DNA from: Trichobilharzia szidati
Lineage: Eukaryota > Platyhelminthes > Trematoda > Strigeidida > Schistosomatidae
Direction of reading: 5' to 3'
NCBI GenBank assembly: GCA_944472155.2
Contig: OX235279.1
Span: 56,703,564 to 56,767,563 of the forward strand
DNA: 64,000 nucleotides
Shown: positions 35,985 to 44,099 of the stretch, in pieces
How positions within the stretch are numbered: position 1 is the stretch's first letter
How the letters are laid out: the number at the start of each line of letters is the position of its first letter
Notes under the pieces: generated by a model
Database searches by the model: none
The model's input: only the letters and a program-made list of their open reading frames with translations
What the model was told of the DNA's origin: nothing
Program-made: the position numbers and the translations under genes

Positions 35985-37930
35985 ATAGAACTTGGCACCG
36001 AGGTGCAGCAGTTCGAGTTGCCACGTTCCAAATAGCACACAAAGGTAGACAGGAAAATGAGAGAAGAGAATCAATAGAATTTAGATAAGTATACGAGTGA
36101 AACAGAATGAGTAATGGTAGAAAGGAATATGAAGGTTAAAGAGACTGAATACATCTGCGTAAGCCATTGACAACGATTTTCAGCCATGTCGCCTATTGTC
36201 TCCAGCCATTGATTCTTAGAGTCCCGAGGGCCCCAACCCGGAAGTCTGCATCTCCCTACCTGACTCAGTTTAACTGTCAGGGATTTCATGGATTGATGCC
36301 AAGTTTTTGTTTGGCCACCACTTACTCTTTTCCAACCTGCACCTATATCAGCTAGTAATGCCCGTCGGGGGAGACGATGGTTAGGCATGCGCAGCACGTG
36401 ACCTAACCATCTCTATCTATGTAACTCCATAGCCTCTTCGAGTGATTTTCCCTCTTTGCCTAACACTCTACGCCTAACGTCAACATTACTTACCTTATTA
36501 TACCACCTAACGCGAGAAAGAGATCGTAAACATCTGTGGTCAAAAACAGACAATCTCTTCATGTCTTCCGCTCTCAATGGCCACGTCTCACCGCCATAGA
36601 GAAGGACGGAGCGAACTGCTGAGCAGTATACACGTCTCTTGGTTGACAGCCGGATGTCACGCCTACGCCAGAGACGGTGTAAGTTAGCGAAAGCAGCCCG
36701 AGCTTTCTGGATCCGTGCTGTGATTTCGTCACCAATCAATCCGTTGGTGCTGATACAACTTCCCAAATAGGTGAAGTGGTCAACATGTTCTATCACTTCA
36801 CTCCCTATCACTAAGCTAGGAGTTGACGTAGTCCAGTCCTGTAGCAGCATCTTACATTTCACAGGGGCGAATCGCATGCCAAACATACGAAGATTGCTGC
36901 TCAAGGTGTTCAGAAGACTCTGCATTTTGTCAGCGCCCTCCCCTAACAGGACTATGTCGTCTGCGTATTCTAAGTCTATAAGACTATTCCCTGGTAACAA
37001 GTCGATTCCTAAGTCGTTAAGTTCAGTTAAGGGTACTTCCATTAGCATATCTATGATGAAGTTAAACAGAAAAAGGGAAAGTGGACATCCTTGACGGACA
37101 CCACTGGTTGTTATCAATTCAGATGACAGTTCCCCATAAGCCCTTACACAGCTACGTGAGTTTGAGTAGAGTGCCTTGATTAGTGCAATGTACTTTCTTG
37201 GCACTCCCTTCATAGTCAAACATTGCCATAGTACCTCTCGATCCACGGAGTCGAAGGCCGCCTTCAAGTCAAGAAATATGGCAATTGTTGGACGCCTAAA
37301 AGTGTGCCTATGTTCTAGGATTTGTCGGAGAGTGAAGATATGATCTATGCACCCTCTACCTGGCCTAAAGCCCGCTTGATTTTCCCTCGTCTGTTCCTCC
37401 CGGGTTCGGCTTAGTCTGTTCATGATTACTGAGCCTAGGATTTTAGAGACTATGTTCGTTAGGCTGATTCCTCTATGATTATCACATGAGGACTTATCTC
37501 TCTTCTTGAATACTGGTATGATAAGTGACTTACCCCAGTCTGATGGAACCGTCTCTGATTCCCAGACGTTACCTAGTACCTTAGTTAAACTATATACTAG
37601 TATGTCATCCCCATATTTAAACACCTCCGGAATAATTCCGTCGGGTCCTGCCGCTTTGCCTCGTTTCAAATTACAGATAGCTTTTGTGACCTCACTTACA
37701 GACGGCGGGCCAGTGTCTATATCCCATTCGGGTGTGTGCTGGATGACGGGGAGGCTCAGTGTGGCTGTAGGCAAGTTAAATTGCTCCTCGAAGTGTTCTT
37801 TCCAGCGTTCGAGGCGTCTATCCTGAGAGCTAATTAAGGAGCCATTTTTCTCACAAATAGTCTCACTTATGATTTGCCTTCTCCCACCCGTTTCCCTGAT
37901 GAGTCTAAAAAGTTGCCTAGTGTAGTAGAA
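35985..37930 (-). mobile_element. RTE-like non-LTR retrotransposon, 5'-truncated copy
   Basis: Best-preserved retroelement of the window. It contains the RT-encoding frame at 36,071-37,930 and a 3' UTR ending near 35,985 with the phrase GGTGCAGCAGTTCGAGTTGCC, which is repeated in the other copies. The endonuclease-coding 5' half is missing, the usual result of incomplete target-primed reverse transcription. Confidence 0.85.
36071..37930 (-). pseudogene. RTE-like reverse transcriptase, one in-frame stop
   Basis: The minus-strand frame enters at the left edge of the truncation (LIRETGGRRQIISETI), then GKAAGPDGIIPEVFKYG, FKKRDKSSCDNHRGISL, NQAGFRPGRGCIDHIFTLRQ, FLDLKAAFDSVDR (first catalytic Asp), TSGVRQGCPLS, and the catalytic box LEYADDIVLLGEG. 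The thumb follows (FTYLGSCISTNG), then RRVYCSAVRSVLLYGGETWP and the tail SVFDHRCLRSLSRVRW. A single TAG at 36,410-36,412 interrupts it before [14 protein letters not shown]; otherwise the frame is open. All RT motifs needed for polymerisation are visible, but no endonuclease is present. It is antisense in intron 1 of the DUSP23-like gene. Confidence 0.9.
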
Positions 37931-38589
37931 ATCTGCTGGCTCCTACTAATTTTTGGTTTTAGGTTATTAACAACCCTCACAGCTATATCTACAGCTTTTA
38001 GTCTAATAGCTATCCTAACAATCTTTCTGGCATGGTAGGACCTGCAGGAACATCAATTCCAGCCAGTGTAGCTTGTTGAGTCATTGCGATATGCAAGCCC
38101 GACCACCACGTCAAAGTAGCAGCTATCGGTTGGGTCATGATTAACTGGGAATAAGGGGATTATTTACGATAATTTATGGGAAGCGAATAGCTTCCAAATT
38201 GTGTGTTGCGCACTAGGTGGTTTGTACTGTATTCAGACAAACTGAGTTCCTACGTGTATGCGGACTTGATTGATTTCATAGTTTGTTTATTTCAGTGAAC
38301 GTCATCACCTGTGGAAATCTTTAAAAATATATCTTGTATAAAGTACGTAAATTTACCAACTTTATCAGATTAGTGAAACGAAATTTTAATTTCGAAATCG
38401 GATGTAAACAGTTTCGTCCTACGCAATCCTCTAAGTTATCGTTATTCTATAGCTAAATGCTCGATGACAATTACTTTTTACAGTAGGAATCTAGAAGAAA
38501 TAAGTTTAAGGTATTTCTTTTGGGTATGTTATCTGTTTAGACTTGACGACGTTGCTGGTTATAATAATACCTGTTTTCATTCTTGACAG
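37931..38589 (+). other. Remainder of intron 1 of the DUSP23-like gene
   Basis: AT-rich intron sequence ending in the acceptor TTGACAG at 38,583-38,589. No other feature was seen. Confidence 0.6.
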
Positions 38590-38690
38590 TGAAACATTAT
38601 CACCTGCCAGTAGAAGACCTATCTGCTGCAAGTTTACCTATTATTCAGAAGGCTATGGAAATAATCAAACAGGCTGAAGCAAAAAATGAG
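38590..38690 (+). CDS. DUSP23: DUSP23-like protein phosphatase, exon 2 of 3
   Basis: A 101-nt exon: acceptor AG at 38,588-38,589, donor GTAAAT at 38,691. Two leading bases complete the codon split by intron 1 (giving Met), then 33 codons in phase 0. The peptide has HYHLPVEDLSAASLP, where Asp64 aligns with the general acid of DUSP23 (in human, the IPVxDF/x-type loop), followed by the amphipathic helix IIQKAMEIIKQAEAKNE that precedes the active-site strand. Confidence 0.9.
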
Positions 38691-39796
38691 GTAAATTCTA
38701 CTGTCGGATATGTTGTTTATAAAATATAGAAATCATTGCTTTGTCAGGTAGACTTGTGGCTCACTATTATAGCCACCGGAATGGCAGCCACTCAACCTCA
38801 GTTTCACTGACTAACTAAACTGTTATTTATCTATTTTTATTAGGAACTTTTGGAATGTAGCCCAAAATATTGGGCTTTTCACCATGAGTAAACCTGAATG
38901 GAAGTTCATATAACCCTAACCGGGTATTTTTTGTAATCTTGGTAGTAAAGTCATCATTAGACATTTTTACACAGTCTTAGATAATGTTGTCAAATGTCTT
39001 TTTCCAATCATTATGAAATCTCATCAAAACCGTACAACTCTATGTGCTTAAATATACTAATTAGATTATGTTTGTACTTGCGATTCCCAGTTTTTACTTT
39101 ATTCCAACCAGATTGATTAATTTCTCTTGGCATGTGGTTTCATTAAACGGATGTCTTGTTATGTTCGCTTGAGCTATTTCGTGACGACTGACAGTGAAAT
39201 TCAGGTACAGCTAGATGTATCTGAATGCTAGGGAGCAGTGGTGCTTTTTTGAGACTTAGACCCAGCACCCACATCAGAGCATTATCCTTACTGCAACAGA
39301 CATCAATCACTTCAGTGTATATAAATTGACTACGGATAGTGTGGAGCACAAAGAAACAGTCTAAATAATACGTGCTTCAGAAAACGTTGCTTTTATGGCT
39401 CAGCAGCCCAGTAGGTAGTACTCTCAGGCGATGGTTGATGAGTTTGAGTGAGGACGCTACATAGCCAGCTCTAAGCCACAAATAAGGTGAAATACGCTTC
39501 CTAGGCTCCACCACTCAACACCGAACGAATAACTGTTAGCTGGCTCGGTTTAAACAATTGGGTATATCGTGTTAATTAAATTTTGTTACGGCCTAGCAAG
39601 TGCTAGTGCTATATGTACGGTTTATGTCTTATCAGATTACAGTGGAACTAAATTTAGGAATCAATGTCTGGTCAATTGTGTTTCGTGAAAATAATATGTA
39701 GGTAACTGCTTTAAATACCTTTAAATATAAAAATGTTTATAAACAGATTAACAACCGCCATATCCCACATGTTTGAAGAAATCACTGATGAAAATA

Positions 39797-39849
<53 letters not shown>

Positions 39850-39852
39850 TAT
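39797..39852. repeat. (AT)n microsatellite
   Basis: About 50 bases of nearly pure TA dinucleotide in intron 2 of the DUSP23-like gene. Confidence 0.95.
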
Positions 39853-40033
39853 ACCCTTGTTACTTCAATTCCGATTAATTTCCTTGAAGAAGTTCGTCCC
39901 AGTTTGCCGAGATTTTACAAACATAATTTTCATGTATGTACAAATATGCTGCCTTTATTTTAGGTTTTTTTTCTCGTTAGACTACATATTCTGTATTAAC
40001 GCCTGTATATCACCGTACAATATTGCATTTTAG

Positions 40034-40234
40034 AAAGTTGGTGTTCACTGTCAACTTGGGAGAGGTCGTGCAGGAACAATCTTAGCTTGCTATCTTGCTT
40101 ACAAAAATAATCTTAGTGGAAGTGAAGCTATTCGAGAATTGCGTCGTCTTAGGCCGAAATCAATTGATGAAGAACAAGAAGAAGCCGTGAGAAAATATGC
40201 CAAATATATTCAACAGTCAACTTTAATTGGCTGA
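40034..40234 (+). CDS. DUSP23: DUSP23-like protein phosphatase, exon 3 of 3 (active site and stop)
   Basis: Acceptor TTTTAG ending at 40,033, 66 codons and a TGA stop at 40,232-40,234. The peptide starts KVGVHCQLGRGRAGTILACY, the CX5R phosphatase loop with Cys94 as nucleophile and Arg100 binding the phosphate. It continues LRRLRPKSIDEEQEEAV, matching the LRRLRPGSIETxEQExAV signature of DUSP23. The residue after Arg100 is Ala instead of the Ser or Thr that most dual-specificity phosphatases have there to help hydrolyse the phospho-cysteine intermediate (human DUSP23 has Thr). The protein ends a few residues beyond the human one. No clear AATAAA was seen in the next 300 bases. Confidence 0.92.
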   Translation, partial: KVGVHCQLGRGRAGTILACYLAYKNNLSGSEAIRELRRLRPKSIDEEQEEAVRKYAKYIQQSTLIG

Positions 40235-40964
40235 TACATCCTAGTTAATCTTGTAATTCATGCCTTGACCACCGTTTGAGGACTGTCGACAATACTATTG
40301 TAGCTCAATTTTTCATGAGTTGCGTTATATAACGAAGTAACTAATGTTTTGTCGATGCTTTGTATTTGCGATGGGTGTGTTCACATATGAGAGAAATAAT
40401 CTTTCTAGTTTTCCTTTCATTACCGTCAAAAATACATTTTATATTTCCGCCTTTCGTCAGAGATGTTTTCAGGTTTCAACCATACAAAATCTTGCTGAAT
40501 AGGATTATGTTATATAGCTTCGTGGAGAGCTATTTCTACTAACAACTTAGTTACGTAACCATTCTGACACTGGGTTTGAATGGTTTTGAGGTTGGTCATG
40601 CAGCCTTACATGATTGAAAGCATTAGTTAGTCTACACTACATAAGGCATAACGTTTTTTGTATTAATTGCATTGCATCGAAGCGTCCTTCTTCACAATCA
40701 TGACAGTCTACCTAGTTGAATGACTTCATTTACCTCATTTAATGGTTGAGACAAATTTTATCATCTCGGTCGGTTTTCGACATAGAACTTTGCACATATC
40801 CGAGTGGTTCTGGGGACATCACTCGTACCAAATTCCCATGAAACTTCGTAAACTCTCTTCATCAGATCGCTGCGCCTGGGTAGCGATGATTTGAGAAGTT
40901 CATGAAGCCGGCTCATCCTTCCGTAGGAGATAGCCGAAGCAAAGTAAAAAAGTAAGTTTGCACA

Positions 40965-41530
40965 TATGTGCGGCAGTTCAAGTCGCTACACTCCATGTAG
41001 CACACAAAGCAAGAGAAGAAATGCGTAATAGAGACAGTAGACAGAGGTGTGAGACAAAGGAATAGTAATAACGGAGAACAAGACAGTTTAATTGGAAATC
41101 ATAGGTCACAAGGAGTGGATGCATCTGCGCCACTGAGAACGATTTTGAGCCATGTCACCAATTGTTTCCAACCATTGGTTTTTACCGTCCCGAGGACCCC
41201 AACCAGGAAGTCTACATCTTCCTACGTGGCTTAGACTAACTGTTGTGGATTTCATTGACTGGTGCCATGCTTTCGTTTGACCGCCGCTAGCTCTTTTCCA
41301 GCCTGGCCCTATATCAGCTAACATTGCTCGGCGAGGAAGGCGATGACTAGGCATACGTAACACATGTCCCAACCATTTCAGTCGATGTAATTTCACAGTC
41401 TCGTCGACTGATTTCCCTGCCTTACCTAGCACTCGACGCCTAACCTCAATATTGCTCACCTTATTATACCACTTCACGCGGGAGATAGAACGTAGACACC
41501 TATGATCGAACACAGATAATCTTTTTATGT
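40965..41530 (-). pseudogene. RTE-like element, C-terminal coding and 3' end fragment
   Basis: An open minus-strand frame at 41,106-41,513 reads MFDHRCLRSISRVKWYNKVS, then [20 protein letters not shown] and PGWKRASGGQTKAWHQSMKS. It is the same region as the tail of the copy at 36,071 and keeps Leu-Lys where that copy has a stop. The 3' UTR runs to about 40,965. It is truncated at 41,530 by unrelated sequence. Confidence 0.85.
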
Positions 41531-41718
41531 GTACACATCACTAAATTAAATTACTTCATCTGATTTTGTCCCATGTTCTTATGACCATGCGTATTGAAAA
41601 AACTATCTGACTATTGTTCCATCCCATCTTATGCGTGTTCCACAGTACACTTTCTGATATGATTCTAATTTGCCTTTACTGGCTATTGTATGCTTAAATT
41701 AATGGATTTATAATTGTA

Positions 41719-42300
41719 GAGCCTGAAGAAGAATTTATTGAAAACAATTGTTCGCTCTAAATATTAAGTAATGTTAGATTGTAAGGGAAGGAAATGAAAC
41801 ACGTTTATAATGAAGATAAGATTAAGGGATAATAAGAAAGGGGTTGAAAATATAAACAATGGGTGATGTAGAAGTCATTAGTTGGTTATGTCTTAATAGG
41901 CTAAGGGAGGGATAATGGCTGTACGAACTTTTTTTGAATACATTTCCTTCCCTTACAATCTAACATTACTTAATCGGTTCATTTGTTTTTACTAGGCTTT
42001 ATCGACTACTTCCACCTGAACAGTTGTTTGTTTAATCATGCTGTTTTTCATGATTCGTGTTATCACAGATTGCCTCACTTTTTCATCCTTACTATTGATA
42101 AGACCATTTTTATTATTACCATTATTATTATCATTATTACTATTATGACTAATTGCACAATTTATATTCACCATCGTATTATCCTATAGACAAAACACCA
42201 TGATTGGTTTATATATGCATTTTGATTTGTAAACTTATATATATTAGAGTTAAGCCTGATGAGATCTAATTGAAAACAGTATTGTTCGCTTAAATATGTT
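41719..42300 (+). repeat. Penelope pLTR-like direct repeat pair with internal inverted repeat
   Basis: Two diverged direct copies of a segment beginning GCCTGAAGAAG/GCCTGATGAG and continuing to ATTGTTCGCT lie at 41,719-41,766 and 42,252-42,298, about 530 bases apart. Between them 41,763-41,796 and 41,941-41,974 form a perfect 34-base inverted repeat. The second copy ends right where the ORF at 42,294 opens. Penelope-like elements carry tandem pLTRs with CCTGA(A/T)GA hammerhead-like cores upstream of the ORF, so this is a plausible pLTR pair. Confidence 0.45.
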
Positions 42301-42620
42301 GTTCTAAATTTTACTATGGAATATTTAATAAATTGAAATCTTGTGGGGATTCTATTGCATTTAATGCACTCAATGAGTACCTGAATTTTAGTGCAAGGCT
42401 CGCTGAAGCGAAAACATCGTTGGAATTTTTCAAAGAATATGTAGAAACCGAACGCTATCCCAAACTATATTGGAGGTCGTTAAGACGAATGAGGATTTAT
42501 CCTAATCCTAAGAATTTAAAAAGACATGCTCTTAATCAGATTGATTCTGTTCAAACTCTTATAAATGATCTAGAAATGAACATATCACAAAGACAATTTT
42601 CAGTTGATGATTTAGATCAG
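42294..42620 (+). CDS. Penelope-like ORF N-terminus (partial, runs into gap)
   Basis: The frame opens after a TAA at 42,291 and stays open for 109 codons to the gap. There is no ATG in the stretch upstream of the conserved part, so the start may be spliced in or the copy may be broken. The peptide reads FNKLKSCGDSIAFNALNEYL, then AKTSLEFFKEYVETERYPKL, then a basic RSLRRM and a helical DSVQTLINDLEMNI. A helix followed by FxxxxxxxxxxPK is the pattern at the N-terminus of many Penelope-like ORFs. The match is weak by itself but fits the pLTR-like sequence just upstream. The RT, if present, would be in or beyond the gap, but the sequence after the gap is the 791-base array on the other strand. 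Confidence 0.45.
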
Positions 42621-43116
42621 NNNNNNNNNNNNNNNNNNNNNNNNNNNNNNNNNNNNNNNNNNNNNNNNNNNNNNNNNNNNNNNNNNNNNNNNNNNNNNNN
42701 NNNNNNNNNNNNNNNNNNNNNNNNNNNNNNNNNNNNNNNNNNNNNNNNNNNNNNNNNNNNNNNNNNNNNNNNNNNNNNNNNNNNNNNNNNNNNNNNNNNN
42801 NNNNNNNNNNNNNNNNNNNNNNNNNNNNNNNNNNNNNNNNNNNNNNNNNNNNNNNNNNNNNNNNNNNNNNNNNNNNNNNNNNNNNNNNNNNNNNNNNNNN
42901 NNNNNNNNNNNNNNNNNNNNNNNNNNNNNNNNNNNNNNNNNNNNNNNNNNNNNNNNNNNNNNNNNNNNNNNNNNNNNNNNNNNNNNNNNNNNNNNNNNNN
43001 NNNNNNNNNNNNNNNNNNNNNNNNNNNNNNNNNNNNNNNNNNNNNNNNNNNNNNNNNNNNNNNNNNNNNNNNNNNNNNNNNNNNNNNNNNNNNNNNNNNN
43101 NNNNNNNNNNNNNNNN
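42621..43116. other. Assembly gap (496 N)
   Basis: Run of N at the left edge of the tandem array. Any translation through this gap is meaningless. The true length of the missing sequence is unknown. Confidence 0.99.
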
Positions 43117-43572
43117 GAACTGTCGTCAAGATTTGACAGAATAGTTCTAAAATATTTGGGCACCGAGTGAGAAGTAGACATTTGTCAAAAATTATATTTG
43201 TAAAATCTCAGCGAGATTGAAATGAGTAATTCCAAGGTTTCGCTCGGAAATCTGGTCCGAACTTCTTCAGGGAAATTAATCGAAATCAACATAACAGGGG
43301 TTTATATATGAAGGGAAGATCACTTGTTTTTAAAAACTTTGTCCAATCATGAGTCATTCAACAAGTATAATAAACAAAATTCTATGAGCTGTGATCAAAA
43401 TTTGACCCCGGACTTACAAATATTGGTCTACCTATGTTAAACACTTTAAACAGAGTGTGTATGTGTGTGTGTGGGTAAACAGTTGTAAAACATTTCTTAA
43501 CGTCTGCATAAGAAGGTATGGACAGTCGAGAATTTTGACCAAGTATTAATAATTACTGATACATATCCATTT

Positions 43573-43582
43573 TTTATTTATT
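43573..43582 (-). terminator. Overlapping poly(A) signals (AATAAATAAA) of the array unit
   Basis: Two overlapping AATAAA hexamers on the minus strand lie 13-22 bases after the TAG stop of the ORF at 43,595. They recur at the same place in every unit. The position fits a cleavage signal for a transcript that ends inside the unit. Use is inferred, not shown. Confidence 0.5.
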
Positions 43583-43594
43583 AATAAGGATTTC

Positions 43595-43972
43595 CTATGC
43601 ATCAGCTAACATCACACCTTCATGTCTGTTCACACTGTTAGTATCTAGAATTTTATGATGAGACGTATTTTGAGAATTATGGTGTTTGGGATTGGAGTTT
43701 AGTAGAAGCACCCTGTCGGACGTTTTGCTTTGTCTTCTTTCTGAAGATTGAGCTGCTTTATTCGACCTACTGGAGTTGTCAGGTGACTCGACAGCTACGG
43801 ATTTAGGATATGCATTCTGTTGCAGACAAGGGAGAGTGAAAACCCGATGATTGTTCCAATTACACAGTTTCTTTGTTAATTTAATTCGATTGCAAAATAA
43901 TTCAAATGAACTGTCGTCAAGATTTGACAGAATAGTTCTAAAATATTTGGGCACCGAGTGAGAAGTAGACAT
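43595..43972 (-). CDS. 125-aa ORF of the 791-bp repeat (representative of 26 copies)
   Basis: ATG at 43,972, TAG at 43,595. Copies start at 44,763, 45,554, 46,345 and so on every 791 bases to 63,747. The protein begins MSTSHSVPKYFRTILSNLDD, has a mid part FELFCNRIKLTKKLCNWNNH followed by RVFTLPCLQQNAYPKSVAVE, and then a Ser/Asn/Lys-rich, probably disordered tail ending GVMLADA. The middle part (basic helix, NHRVF, C, PKSV) resembles the N-terminal region of Penelope-like ORFs; I see no enzymatic domain, signal peptide or membrane helix. Twenty-five copies encode the same protein. Whether it is translated is unknown: it may be an element's ORF start cut short by the repeat unit, or a separate small protein. 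Confidence 0.6.
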   Translation of the reverse strand: MSTSHSVPKYFRTILSNLDDSSFELFCNRIKLTKKLCNWNNHRVFTLPCLQQNAYPKSVAVESPDNSSRSNKAAQSSERRQSKTSDRVLLLNSNPKHHNSQNTSHHKILDTNSVNRHEGVMLADA

Positions 43973-44028
43973 TTGTCAAAAATTATATTTGTAAAATCTC
44001 AGCGAGATTGAAATGAGTAATTCCAAGG

Positions 44029-44061
44029 TTTCGCTCGGAAATCTGGTCCGAACTTCTTCAG
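44029..44061 (-). ncRNA. Hammerhead-ribozyme-like core (one per 791-bp unit)
   Basis: The minus strand reads CTGAAGA (44,061-44,055, fits CUGANGA), then a stem II of GTTCGG pairing with CCGAGC across a 9-base loop, then GAAA (44,032-44,029). One extra A sits between CTGAAGA and the stem. Downstream CCTT|GGAATTA could pair with upstream TAATTTCC as stem I with one bulge, leaving only a minimal stem III, as in Penelope-type hammerheads. Many units have CCGAAC in place of CCGAGC, turning the U-G pair into U-A. Cleavage activity is not established. The core recurs in each unit, 57 bases upstream of the ATG. Confidence 0.5.
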
Positions 44062-44090
44062 GGAAATTAATCGAAATCAACATAACAGGG

Positions 44091-44099
44091 GTTTATATA
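44091..44099 (-). promoter_or_regulatory. TATA-like box of the array unit
   Basis: The minus strand has ATATATAAACCCC about 120 bases upstream of the ORF start at 43,972 and 30-40 bases upstream of the hammerhead-like core. The spacing would put a start site near 44,060 and give a leader of about 90 bases beginning at the ribozyme-like core. In the units near 52,800 and 53,590 the box is changed (ATACATAAACC), so promoter strength may vary. Confidence 0.4.

Noticed and set aside
42333..43136. Apparent 267-codon plus-strand ORF and minus-strand ORFs through 42,612-43,181
   Set aside because: They are translated through the 496-N gap; only 42,294-42,620 and 43,117-43,181 are real sequence.
43590..43606. 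Second hammerhead-like box CTGATGC ... GGAAA at the ORF end
   Set aside because: The seventh position of the box is wrong and there is no stem II between the boxes; likely chance.
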